Origin: JBBUX01 sp037445775
GTDB lineage: Bacteria > Actinomycetota > Coriobacteriia > Anaerosomatales > PHET01
Direction of reading: 5' to 3'
Assembly (NCBI GenBank): GCA_037445775.1
Contig: JBBIJX010000018.1
Location: forward strand, 1 to 29,738
Length of the DNA: 29,738 nucleotides
Within the stretch, counting starts at the first letter, position 1; each line of letters begins with the position of its first letter. The notes under the pieces are model-generated. The model saw only the letters and a list, made by a program, of their open reading frames with translations, was not told the DNA's origin and did not search any database. This document shows positions 12,787-20,833 of this stretch, piece by piece. The position numbers were made by a program, and so were the translations under genes.

Positions 12787-14061
12787 GTGTTCTATCGCAA
12801 AACGGTTCTCGACAACGGCATCACCGTCATGAGCGAACCGATGGACTCGGTGCGCTCGGTCGCGCTGGGCATCTGGTTCGCCGTGGGCAGCCGCGACGAA
12901 CTTCCCGATGAGGCAGGGCTCTCCCACTTCATGGAGCACATGATGTTCAAGGGGACGTCCGCGCGCACGGCACAACAGATCTCGGAGAGCTTCGATCGGC
13001 TCGGCGCGGAGCTGAACGCCTTCACGTCGAAGGAGTACACCTGCTACTACAGCCGGTTCGTCGATGACCACCTTCCCACCGCTCTTGAACTGCTCTCCGA
13101 CATGGTCGTCGACGCGAGCCTCACCGACGATGCCTGCGCCGCCGAGCGCGAAGTCGTCATCGAGGAGATCGCGCGCATGGAGGACACGCCCGACGACCGC
13201 ATCCACGAGGTCTTCAGTCGTACGCTGTGGCCGGACCATCCCATCGGTCTTCCCATCTTGGGCAGGCGCGAGACGGTCGTGACCTTCGACCATGACCGAG
13301 CCGCCCGATTCAGGTCGCTACACTACCTCACCGGCAATTGCGTGGTGGCTGCGGCGGGAAGCGTCGACCACGACGAGCTCGTCGCACTGACTGAGCGGTG
13401 CCTTTCACCTCTCGCCTCCGGACCACGCTCCTCCAGGCCCGTGGCCGACGCCGCATCCGAGAGCCGCATCACCGTCCTCGAGAAAGACACTGAGCAGGCG
13501 CACATCTGCTACGGCGTCGCCACGATGAACGCGCATCACCCCGACCGCTTCGCACTCTCCCTTCTCGACGGTGTGCTCGGCGGCGGTATGAGCTCGCGGC
13601 TCTTTCAGGAGATTCGCGAGAAGCGCGGGCTCGTATATGCGGTCTACTCGTTCTCCGCGCTCTACCAAGACACCGGTGAGTTCGCCGTTTACGCCGGCAC
13701 CCGCCCTGAGAACGCGGAACAGGTTCTGCGCCTGATCCGGGTCGAGATGGAGCGAATCGCGGAGTCCGGCGTGACACCGGAGGAGCTCGATCGCGTGCGG
13801 CAGTCCGCCAAGGGACACCTCGTCTTGGGTATGGAGTCGACACGCATGCGCATGACCCGGCTTGGCAAGAATGAGGTCACGGGCGGCGAGATTCTGTCCG
13901 CTGACGAGATCGTCGAGCGGTTCGACGCAGTCACCATGGAAGACCTCGAGCGCGTGACGAGCTCGGTGCTCGATCGTGAGAAAGCGCTCGCTGTGATCGG
14001 ACCGTTCACGCACGAGCAGCTCGAACCACTCGTGCGTGAGGGTCGGCACCCCCAGCCATAG
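12787..14061 (+). CDS. M16-family zinc metallopeptidase (processing-peptidase-like)
   Basis: A 424-residue M16 peptidase with the inverted zinc motif HFMEH at residues 47-51 (HxxEH) and the third ligand region EREVVIEEIARMEDTPDD. The second domain shows LLDGVLGGGMSSRLFQEIREKRGLVY, a family hallmark. These proteins degrade or process peptides; the close relatives in Gram-positive bacteria, such as YmxG, are of uncertain role. The gene starts at GTG 12787 with AGAGGGAG six bases upstream. It is 14 bases before dapB, a pairing often seen in Gram-positive genomes, so it may be the first gene of the dapB-lysC operon. Confidence 0.92.
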   Translation: MFYRKTVLDNGITVMSEPMDSVRSVALGIWFAVGSRDELPDEAGLSHFMEHMMFKGTSARTAQQISESFDRLGAELNAFTSKEYTCYYSRFVDDHLPTALELLSDMVVDASLTDDACAAEREVVIEEIARMEDTPDDRIHEVFSRTLWPDHPIGLPILGRRETVVTFDHDRAARFRSLHYLTGNCVVAAAGSVDHDELVALTERCLSPLASGPRSSRPVADAASESRITVLEKDTEQAHICYGVATMNAHHPDRFALSLLDGVLGGGMSSRLFQEIREKRGLVYAVYSFSALYQDTGEFAVYAGTRPENAEQVLRLIRVEMERIAESGVTPEELDRVRQSAKGHLVLGMESTRMRMTRLGKNEVTGGEILSADEIVERFDAVTMEDLERVTSSVLDREKALAVIGPFTHEQLEPLVREGRHPQP

Positions 14062-14075
14062 GGAGGAGAGAAGTC

Positions 14076-14855
14076 GTGATCCGCGTACTCGTGTCCGGGG
14101 CAGCCGGACGCATGGGCTTCGAGGTGGTGCGGGCTGTGCGTGAGGCGCCCGGCATGGAGTGCGTGGCTGCGGTCGATCCTTCTCTATCCGACTGCATTCG
14201 CGACGACGATATCGTATGCGGAACCGATCTCGCGGCGGCGCTCGCGGCGGCCCATCCCGACGTGATGGTCGACTTCACCAGGCCTGACGCCGTCGCAGCC
14301 AACGTCGCCCTAGCGCTTGCCGCCGGTGTCGACTGTGTGGTGGGCACTACCGGGCTCGCGGAGAGCCAGCTTCGCGAGCTCGCCGACGGCGGCGCGCCCG
14401 GCACCTGCCTCTTCTTCGCGCCGAACTTCGCGATCGGCGCCGTGCTCATGATGCAGTTCGCCGAGCGCGCCGCTCGCTACCTGCCCTCTGTTGAGATCAT
14501 CGAGCTGCATCACGACCGCAAACTCGACGCCCCTTCCGGCACAGCGATCCGTACCGCGCGACTGATCGCCGCTGCCAGATCCGTCAGCCCTGACACACCG
14601 GGCCGGGAGAGCGAACTCCCCGGCATGGACGGAGCGCGTGGGGCGGTCGTCGATGGCGTCGCGGTCCACTCGGTGCGCCTGCCCGGACTTGTCGCTCACC
14701 AGGAGGTCGTCTTCGGCGGTCAGGGGCAGACTCTCACCCTGCGGCACGACTCCATCGACCGCACGAGCTTCATGCCCGGCGTCATCCTCGCCATCCGCGG
14801 CGTCGGCGGGCGATCCGGCCTCGTTGTCGGTCTGGAGCATCTCCTCGGTGAGTAG
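14076..14855 (+). CDS. dapB: 4-hydroxy-tetrahydrodipicolinate reductase
   Basis: A 259-residue DapB, which reduces the product of DapA with NAD(P)H in the lysine and diaminopimelate pathway. The nucleotide-binding loop is VSGAAGRMG near the start. VVGTTGL and APNFAIGAVLMMQFA form the core, and the active-site signature is ELHHDRKLDAPSGTA, with the catalytic histidine pair and lysine. The end has FGGQGQTLTLRHDS and FMPGVILA, as usual. It starts at GTG 14076, with GGGAGGAG upstream. Its last eight bases overlap the likely lysC start, so the two are coupled; the partner dapA lies at 19828. Confidence 0.96.
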   Translation: MIRVLVSGAAGRMGFEVVRAVREAPGMECVAAVDPSLSDCIRDDDIVCGTDLAAALAAAHPDVMVDFTRPDAVAANVALALAAGVDCVVGTTGLAESQLRELADGGAPGTCLFFAPNFAIGAVLMMQFAERAARYLPSVEIIELHHDRKLDAPSGTAIRTARLIAAARSVSPDTPGRESELPGMDGARGAVVDGVAVHSVRLPGLVAHQEVVFGGQGQTLTLRHDSIDRTSFMPGVILAIRGVGGRSGLVVGLEHLLGE

Positions 14856-16089
14856 CTGCCAGCCCCAACCACCCGGACGTCCGCCCGTCGTCGTCATGAA
14901 GTTCGGCGGCACTTCTGTTGGCACGCAGCATGGACGCGCCGCCATTGTCGCCCGCACGATCGAGGCGCTCGAAGGGGAGCGCTTCCCAGTCGTCGTCGTG
15001 AGCGCGATGGGGCGCGCAGGCGACCCCTACGCCACCGACACGCTCTTAGCGCTGGTGGACGGAGCCCCGGATGCTCCCCGTGATCGCGACCTCATCGCGG
15101 CCACTGGCGAGACCATCAGCGCCGTCGTCGTCGCCCATGAGTTGAGGACGGCCGGGCTCGCCGCGCGAGTCATGACAGGGGCCGACGCGGGCATCATCAC
15201 CGACGGCGTCCACTCCGATGCCACGATAACCGCGATCGACACCGCACACCTTCTGCGCGCGGTGGACGAGCGCGTCATCCCAGTCGTCTGCGGCTTTCAG
15301 GGTAACGGGCCGGACGGGTCTCTGACGACGCTCGGAAGGGGCGGGAGCGACACTACGGCGTGCGCGCTGGGCGTGGCGCTCGAAGCACGTGAGGTCGTCA
15401 TCTACACCGACGTAGACGGCGTCATGACTGCAGACCCCCGAACATGTGACGGTGCGCGCGTTCTGGAGGTACTGCACCCTGAGGAGTTGTTCCAGCTGGC
15501 CCGTGGCGGAGGCAGGGTCGTTCACCCGCCCGCCGCCGAACTCGCGCTCTCGAGTGGTCTCGACGTCCGGGTGCGCAACACCTACTCGGATCACCCGGGT
15601 ACCCGCGTGGCCGACATGGCGTCGTACCGGCCGGACTCGGTCGCAACTGCCGTCACCCACGTCGACGGCGTCTCCCGGGTCCGCATCGCCCTGCCCGGAC
15701 AAGAGGGGTTATCCGCACACACGTCTTCCCAGGCCCAGGTCTACCGCGCCATGGCGGACGCCGGCATCTCGCTTGACATGTTCACTCCTGCATGCGGCGA
15801 GATGCTGTTCACCGTACCTACAAAGACCCTTCAATCCGTCGCCGATGTGCTCCATGAGCTGGGACTCTCGGGCGAGTTCACCTCGGACCTAGCGAAGGTC
15901 ACGCTCGTAGGCGCCGGTATGCATGGGGTTCCGGGCGTGATGGCGCGCGTCGCCGAGTCACTCGCCGAAGCCGGCGTGGCAATCCTGCAGACGGCCGACT
16001 CTCACACGACGATATCGGTACTCGTCTCAGCTGCAGACGCGAAGCGGGCCATCGCGGCGCTTCACGACTCCTTCGAATTGTCCCGCTAG
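14848..16089 (+). CDS. lysC: Aspartate kinase
   Basis: A 413-residue aspartokinase, the first step from aspartate to lysine, threonine and methionine. The kinase domain has VVMKFGGTSVG (residues 14-24), VVVVSAMGRAGDP, GETISAVVVAHELR and GRGGSDTTACALG; a YTDVDGVMTADPR loop follows. The C-terminal part from about residue 265 holds two ACT-type regulatory domains, with GISLDMFTPACGEMLFTVP and GVPGVMARVAESLAEAGV, so feedback inhibition by lysine or threonine is likely. GTG 14848 overlaps dapB and has GGAG ten bases upstream; the ATG 14896 would remove only the tail before MKFGG. The open frame to 14638 overlaps dapB and is rejected. Confidence 0.94.
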   Translation: MSSCQPQPPGRPPVVVMKFGGTSVGTQHGRAAIVARTIEALEGERFPVVVVSAMGRAGDPYATDTLLALVDGAPDAPRDRDLIAATGETISAVVVAHELRTAGLAARVMTGADAGIITDGVHSDATITAIDTAHLLRAVDERVIPVVCGFQGNGPDGSLTTLGRGGSDTTACALGVALEAREVVIYTDVDGVMTADPRTCDGARVLEVLHPEELFQLARGGGRVVHPPAAELALSSGLDVRVRNTYSDHPGTRVADMASYRPDSVATAVTHVDGVSRVRIALPGQEGLSAHTSSQAQVYRAMADAGISLDMFTPACGEMLFTVPTKTLQSVADVLHELGLSGEFTSDLAKVTLVGAGMHGVPGVMARVAESLAEAGVAILQTADSHTTISVLVSAADAKRAIAALHDSFELSR

Positions 16090-16099
16090 TCTCCCGGAC

Positions 16100-16474
16100 T
16101 CACGCCAGACCGAGCAGACCGGCGACGATGTCGCGCAGCTCTCCGTGATCGAAGGGCTTGACGATGTAGGCGTCCGCACGATGCAGCCGTGCTTGAACGC
16201 GGTCGTCCTCAGTGTTGGCTGTCGTGAGCATCGCGATCGGGCACTGGGGTCCGTCCGGGTCATCTCGCAGACGTGCCAGCACCTCGAAGCCGTCGAGCTT
16301 CGGCATGACGACATCGAGGAGAATGAGGTCGGGTTCGCACTCGACCGCCTTCGCCACGGCTTCCTCCCCGTCAACGGCCTCGACGATCTCGCACTCAAGT
16401 GACTTGATCGACGCGTTGACGAGCGCCCTTATCAATCGATTGTCGTCGACGACGAGAACGCGTTTCGCCGCCAT
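16100..16474 (-). CDS. Receiver-only response regulator
   Basis: A 124-residue single-domain receiver (CheY-like). The acidic pair is in VLVVDDNR, the phosphoacceptor is D54 in LILLDVVMPKLDG, the switch threonine is in AMLTTAN and the lysine is in YIVKPFDHGEL. There is no output domain, so it must act by protein contact or as a phosphate relay. The start at 16474 has AGGGAGG upstream; the long N-terminal frame to 16660 runs into the promoter area of the kinase and is rejected. It diverges from the hybrid kinase at 16629 with 154 bases between them and converges on lysC with a ten-base gap. Confidence 0.9.
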   Translation of the reverse strand: MAAKRVLVVDDNRLIRALVNASIKSLECEIVEAVDGEEAVAKAVECEPDLILLDVVMPKLDGFEVLARLRDDPDGPQCPIAMLTTANTEDDRVQARLHRADAYIVKPFDHGELRDIVAGLLGLA

Positions 16475-16628
16475 GCTGCCTCCCTCGTCGCGCAGGACGG
16501 GCGACGACGTACTTCGACCTATGCGTCCGGAGTCCTGCCGCCCGCGACGAGCCGTGAAGGTATCCACCGCTATCCGTCGAAGTCTCCCATTTGGATGTAC
16601 GGATCGAGCTATCGGGAACCGGGGACCT

Positions 16629-18806
16629 ATGGTCGGTGAGGGTCGCACAGAGCGCGGCAACGCTCACATCCGAACGCTCTTGGCCAACGCATCAGATGGA
16701 TTCATCGTGGTCGACGGCGAGATGACCGTCCGGATCATGAACGAGCGAGCTTCGTCGCTGTTCGGCGCCATCCGTGAGGACGTCGTCGGCTCCTCCTTGG
16801 AGACGGTGGGGTGCTCCGAACTTACGCAGGTGGCCCGCTGTGCCCTAGCGTCCGGTGAGGAAGCTACCGCTCAACTCGAGGTGGGGGAGCTCAGCCTGGG
16901 CGTCAAGACCGCCCGCATCCAAGACGGTGCCGCGGGTACGCTGGCGATCATCGTCCGGGATGACACCGAGCTGTATCGGCAGCAGGAACGTGCCGAGGCC
17001 ATACTCGCGGGCGCGGGAGACGGACTCATCGTCTTCACACCAGACAGCCACATTGCGTTCGTCAACCCGGCGGCCGTCGAGCTCCTCGGGGAGGAGCTCC
17101 GCAAGAAGGTGGGGACGCGGATCTCTCTCGCAGCGCTGCTCGGGATAGAGACCGAGGACGCCGGGCAGTCCGTAGGGCCCGAGTTCATGATCGGGTCAGG
17201 CTCCGGCGAAGTCACCGAGGCTGAAATCACCGAGCCTGAGCGCCGAATCCTCGAGGTCAGGACCAACCCCGTCGTGGACCGCTCAGGACGCTTCCTCGGC
17301 AGAATCTCGACGCTTCACGACGTCACCGCCGCTCGAGAGCTCGCGGTCATGAAGAACGAGTTCGTATCCATGGTGAGTCATGAGCTTCGAACGCCGCTCA
17401 CCTCGATCAAGGGCTACGTCGATCTCATCGTGGACGGCGAGGCCGGTGAGATCAACGCGGTCCAGCGTGAGTTTCTCGAAATCGTGCAGGAGAACTCCGA
17501 CAGGCTGGTGTCGCTGATCAACGACCTGCTGGACATCTCCCGGATCGAGTCGGGACGGGTTCATCTGCGTATCGAGCCACTCGACCCACGCGACGTCGTC
17601 AGTGGAGTCATCGACACCTTCAGAACCTATGCCGAACAGAGCGGCCTCACGCTCGTCGCTGACATCGAGCCAGACCTGCCACGCGTCGCGGCGGATGCGG
17701 ATCGCGTGGGCCAGGTACTCATGAACCTCACGAGCAACGCGGTCAAGTACTCGCCCGGAGGCGGCAGCGTCACGATTCGCGCGGCCCGGGACGGGGACTT
17801 CGTCAACCTAGGCGTATCCGACACCGGCATCGGCATCTCCGAGGACGACCAGCGCCAGCTCTTCACGAAGTTCTTCCGCGTCGACTCGTCGCTCACGCGC
17901 GAGATCGGGGGGACAGGGCTCGGGCTGTCCATCTGCAAGAGCGTCGTCGAGCTCCATGGTGGGACCATCTGGGTCACCAGTGCAGAGGGCGAAGGCTCAA
18001 CGTTCACGTTCAGTCTGCCCGTCGCCCGCGCCGACCTCGTGCGCACGCCTTCGGTGGAGGGTCCGCTCGGTCCGCAGGCAGGGACGGTGCTCGTGATCGA
18101 CCGGGATGAGGAAGTAGCCGACCTCGTCGGCACGTACCTCGAGCAACGCGGCTATGACGTCGTCAAGGCGCACACTGCGTCGCAGGCCCTTGCCGTAGCT
18201 GAGGCGGTCAAGCCCGCGCTCATCACTCTCGACGTCATGCTCGATGCGGGCGACGGGTTCGAACTGCTTCAGCATCTGAAGGAGAATCCTGCGACATCAA
18301 CGATCCCCGTCGTCGTGCTCTCCATCGTCACGGACGAAGGCAGAAGTCTCCGCCTCGGTGCGGCCGACTACCTCGAGAAGCCGATCGACAAGTCCCGCCT
18401 CATGAAGCTCATCGACGACTTGATTGGAGCGAAGGCGTCTCCGGTCGTACTCGTGGTCGACGACGATCGACACATCGTCGAGTCACTTTCGCACACACTC
18501 AGGGCCAAGGGTTTCGCAGTAGCTCAGGCATTCGACGGACGCGAGGCGCTGGCGGCCGTCGAAGCGGCGCCGCCCGATCTCATCCTTCTCGACCTCAGGA
18601 TGCCCGATATCGACGGCTACCAGGTGATACGGGAGGTCAAGTCTCACGGCTCCACGGAGCACATCCCGATCGTGGTGATGACCGCGCACCGGATCGACCA
18701 CGACAAGATCGACATTCTGAAGCTAGCGGCCGAGCACGTCGCCAAGCCGTTCTCCCCGGAGACCCTGGCCGAGCGCGTCGAGTCGGTCCTGCGAGGGAGA
18801 GACTAG
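16629..18806 (+). CDS. Soluble hybrid histidine kinase: PAS-PAS-HisKA-HATPase-REC-REC
   Basis: A 725-residue cytosolic sensor kinase with no membrane segment. Two PAS domains come first (about residues 15-115, DGFIVVDGEMTVRIMNE, and 125-235, DGLIVFTPDSHIAFVNPAA). HisKA follows with the phosphorylated H251 in MVSHELRTPLTSIKG, then the ATPase with NLTSNAVKYSPGG, DTGIGIS and GGTGLGLSI. Two receiver domains close the protein: REC1 has D535 (LITLDVMLDAGDG), REC2 has D655 (LILLDLRMPDIDG). ATG 16629 is chosen with GGGGAC upstream; the frame is open further but the extra part is arginine-rich and overlaps the divergent gene. Two more receivers follow. The signal sensed is unknown. Confidence 0.9.
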   Translation: MVGEGRTERGNAHIRTLLANASDGFIVVDGEMTVRIMNERASSLFGAIREDVVGSSLETVGCSELTQVARCALASGEEATAQLEVGELSLGVKTARIQDGAAGTLAIIVRDDTELYRQQERAEAILAGAGDGLIVFTPDSHIAFVNPAAVELLGEELRKKVGTRISLAALLGIETEDAGQSVGPEFMIGSGSGEVTEAEITEPERRILEVRTNPVVDRSGRFLGRISTLHDVTAARELAVMKNEFVSMVSHELRTPLTSIKGYVDLIVDGEAGEINAVQREFLEIVQENSDRLVSLINDLLDISRIESGRVHLRIEPLDPRDVVSGVIDTFRTYAEQSGLTLVADIEPDLPRVAADADRVGQVLMNLTSNAVKYSPGGGSVTIRAARDGDFVNLGVSDTGIGISEDDQRQLFTKFFRVDSSLTREIGGTGLGLSICKSVVELHGGTIWVTSAEGEGSTFTFSLPVARADLVRTPSVEGPLGPQAGTVLVIDRDEEVADLVGTYLEQRGYDVVKAHTASQALAVAEAVKPALITLDVMLDAGDGFELLQHLKENPATSTIPVVVLSIVTDEGRSLRLGAADYLEKPIDKSRLMKLIDDLIGAKASPVVLVVDDDRHIVESLSHTLRAKGFAVAQAFDGREALAAVEAAPPDLILLDLRMPDIDGYQVIREVKSHGSTEHIPIVVMTAHRIDHDKIDILKLAAEHVAKPFSPETLAERVESVLRGRD

Positions 18807-18808
18807 CC

Positions 18809-19201
18809 GTGCCGCGGATACTAGTCGTGGACGACGAACCGCACATCCGGAGACTGGTCGCTTTCGCCCTGGAGAAGCGAGGGCACGAGGTGATCCAGGC
18901 GCAGGACGGACCGGAAGGCATCGCTGTGGCGTCGAACGAGAGGCCTGATCTCATCCTCATGGACGTCATGATGCCGATGATGACGGGATTCGAGGCCGTT
19001 ACTAAGCTCAAGGAGGACCCGCGGACCGCGCCGATACCCGTGGTCATGCTGTCCGCGAAGAGCCAGGAATACGAGCAGAACGAAGGACTGGCGCGTGGCG
19101 CGGTGAAGTATCTGTGCAAGCCATTCACGCCGAGTGTTCTCGGGGATGTGGTCGCCGAGGTGCTCGGCGACCGACAGCGAACAGGGGAGACCCATGGGTA
19201 A
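18809..19201 (+). CDS. Receiver-only response regulator
   Basis: A 130-residue CheY-like protein starting at GTG 18809, two bases after the kinase stop. It has ILVVDDEPHIRRL, the phosphoacceptor D52 in LILMDVMMPMMTG, the switch serine in VVMLSAKSQ and the lysine in YLCKPFTPSVL. There is no output domain. Its end overlaps the next receiver gene by eight bases, which points to one operon with the kinase and stoichiometric expression. The protein may take phosphate from H251 or from the kinase's own receivers. Confidence 0.9.
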   Translation: MPRILVVDDEPHIRRLVAFALEKRGHEVIQAQDGPEGIAVASNERPDLILMDVMMPMMTGFEAVTKLKEDPRTAPIPVVMLSAKSQEYEQNEGLARGAVKYLCKPFTPSVLGDVVAEVLGDRQRTGETHG

Positions 19202-19649
19202 CAGGATCCTCGCGGTCGACGACGAGGCCTCGATCGTCAAGCTGGTCACCGCCGCGCTCACGGCACGAGGGTACGAGGTGATTCCGGCCTACAATGGGGA
19301 AGAGGCGCTCGATCGCGTTCATGTAGAACGCCCCGATCTCATCATCTGCGACATCATGATGCCCAAGATGGACGGGCGCGAAGTCCGCAGACGGCTCGCA
19401 AAGGACCCGTCCACGAAGGACATCCCCTTCATCTTCCTGTCCGCCATCGGCGACCTCGATCAGCAGCTGCACACACTTGAGGAGGGCGGCGCGGAGTACT
19501 TCACCAAGCCCTTCAAGCCCTCAGAGCTCGCCGACTACGTGGCAGCGGTGCTCGATCCGTCGCGCCGGGAGGAGCTGGCGCGCCTCCGCCAGCAGCACGT
19601 GGGCAAGTTGCGAGCGATGACCACAATCATGCACCGGAAGACCACCTGA
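19194..19649 (+). CDS. Receiver-only response regulator with a helical tail
   Basis: A 151-residue receiver protein. ILAVDDEASIVKL, the phosphoacceptor D53 in LIICDIMMPKMDG, the switch serine in FIFLSAIGD and the lysine in YFTKPFKPSEL are present. After the receiver (to about residue 120) there is a basic, coiled-coil-like tail of some 30 residues (DPSRREELARLRQQHVGK), which the other receivers lack and which may bind a partner. ATG 19194 begins the domain; the open frame upstream to 19134 is not part of the fold. It overlaps the previous gene, so it is the last gene of the kinase operon. Confidence 0.88.
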   Translation: MGNRILAVDDEASIVKLVTAALTARGYEVIPAYNGEEALDRVHVERPDLIICDIMMPKMDGREVRRRLAKDPSTKDIPFIFLSAIGDLDQQLHTLEEGGAEYFTKPFKPSELADYVAAVLDPSRREELARLRQQHVGKLRAMTTIMHRKTT

Positions 19650-19750
19650 TCCTCAGTCGGCCCTTTCCGTCTTCACCTTGCTTAGCGCGATGCGCCGGCG
19701 TGACGCCTCGGTAACCCCGGCATCAGCCTGCGCCTGCGGTACCACGGCTG

Positions 19751-19759
19751 TGGCACAAT
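19751..19759 (+). promoter_or_regulatory. Extended -10 promoter element for dapA
   Basis: TGG followed by CACAAT (19754-19759) lies 68 bases before the dapA start. No clear -35 is present. The 178-base gap from 19650 to 19827 shows no other recognisable element, and no lysine riboswitch. Confidence 0.3.
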
Positions 19760-19827
19760 ACCCTAAGCGGGGGCCACGCCAGAATGGTCGCCGTCAGGCA
19801 CGCCACCACGAGGGGCTGAGAACACAG

Positions 19828-20721
19828 ATGAGCACGCCACGATTCGGCCGAATGATCACGGCCATGGTCACTCCGTTCACCGAGGATAACCGCCTCGACC
19901 TAGCGCGCGCCGCTGAACTCGCCGCGCGGTTGCTCGACACCGGTTCTGATGCGCTTGTGGTATGCGGCACAACGGGGGAGAGCCCCACGGTCTTCTACGA
20001 CCAGAAGCTTGATCTGTTCCGCGCGGTGGTGGACGCCGTCGGAGATCGCGCGCCGGTCATCGCCAACGCGGGCGACAACTGCACCGACGACTCTGTCCAC
20101 TTCGCCCGTGAAGTGGCTGCGCTCGGTGTCGATGCGATCATGGCTGTGGTGCCCTACTACAACAAGCCGCCGCAGGAGGGGTTGTACCGGCATTTCCGTG
20201 CAATCGCCGACGCCGTTGACGTCCCGGTCATCCTCTACAACATCCCAGGGCGTTGCGTCGTCAACCTCGATCCTCAGACCGTCCTCTCGCTCGCGCAGGA
20301 CTGCGAGAACATCGTCGCGCTCAAGCAGGCGAACGCCGACCTCTCGCAGACCGCCGCAGTGCTCGCGGAAGCGCCGGAGGCATTCGAGGTATTCGCCGGA
20401 GATGATGAGCTCACGCTGCCGATGATGGGACTCGGCGGCACCGGAGTCATCTCGGTGCTTTCTCATGTCGCAGGCGTGCGGTTCAAGGAGATGATCGACG
20501 CCCAGGCTGCGTGCGACCACACACGCGCGCTGCGCATCCATCTCGAGCTGCTGCCGCTGATGAAGGCGCTGTTCATGACCGCCAACCCCATCATGGTGAA
20601 GAAGGGTCTAGAGCTGCAGGGCTTCCCGGTCGGCGGCGTGCGACTGCCGCTCGTCGAAGCCACCGAGGGGCAGACCGCCGAGCTCGCGCATGTGATGCGG
20701 CGCGTCGGCGTGCTCCCATGA
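19828..20721 (+). CDS. dapA: 4-hydroxy-tetrahydrodipicolinate synthase
   Basis: A 297-residue DapA that joins pyruvate and aspartate semialdehyde at the branch to lysine and diaminopimelate. The family motifs are GRMITAMVTPFTEDNRLD, VCGTTGESPT, VVPYYNKPPQEGLYRHF with the catalytic tyrosine, LYNIPGRC, the Schiff-base lysine in VALKQANAD, and VFAGDDEL. ATG 19828 follows GAGGGG at about 12 bases. The open frame to 19678 would add a Cys/Arg-rich extension and is rejected. It lies apart from dapB-lysC, before RNase J, an order often seen in Gram-positive bacteria. Confidence 0.96.
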   Translation: MSTPRFGRMITAMVTPFTEDNRLDLARAAELAARLLDTGSDALVVCGTTGESPTVFYDQKLDLFRAVVDAVGDRAPVIANAGDNCTDDSVHFAREVAALGVDAIMAVVPYYNKPPQEGLYRHFRAIADAVDVPVILYNIPGRCVVNLDPQTVLSLAQDCENIVALKQANADLSQTAAVLAEAPEAFEVFAGDDELTLPMMGLGGTGVISVLSHVAGVRFKEMIDAQAACDHTRALRIHLELLPLMKALFMTANPIMVKKGLELQGFPVGGVRLPLVEATEGQTAELAHVMRRVGVLP

Positions 20722-20732
20722 TCTGAACGATT

Positions 20733-20750
20733 GCGGCGGGCCACCGCCGC
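20733..20750 (+). terminator. Perfect hairpin after dapA
   Basis: GCGGCGG, GCCA, CCGCCGC (20733-20750) is a perfect seven-base stem with a four-base loop, 11 bases after the dapA stop. There is no T-run after it. It is the first of three hairpins in a row before RNase J. Confidence 0.45.
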
Positions 20751-20766
20751 TCGACCGTACCGGCTC

Positions 20767-20807
20767 GCGTCCGCAAGGACGCACGTCTGCACGCGCTCAC
20801 GCGCGTG
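20767..20807 (+). promoter_or_regulatory. Two tandem hairpins in the RNase J leader
   Basis: GCGTCC, GCAA, GGACGC (20767-20782) is a six-base stem closed by a GNRA tetraloop. Seven bases later CACGCGC, TCAC, GCGCGTG (20790-20807) is a perfect seven-base stem. AAGGAG (20811-20816) follows at once, but 17 bases before the ATG, which is longer than usual. The arrangement suggests an RNA-based control of rnj, perhaps by its own product; this is inference. Confidence 0.45.
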
Positions 20808-20833
20808 GCTAAGGAGACTCTGAAGAATCACGT

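Noticed and set aside
14638..14847. Upstream extension of the aspartate kinase frame
   Set aside because: It overlaps dapB almost entirely, is Ser/Arg-rich and has no kinase homology; GTG 14848 fits the family.
16212..16628. Upstream extension of the hybrid kinase frame
   Set aside because: It overlaps the divergent receiver gene and its promoter area, and its composition is arginine- and serine-rich without a domain.
19650..19827. Lysine riboswitch upstream of dapA
   Set aside because: The 178-base gap shows no conserved lysine-aptamer junctions or terminator pair; only a weak promoter element was seen.
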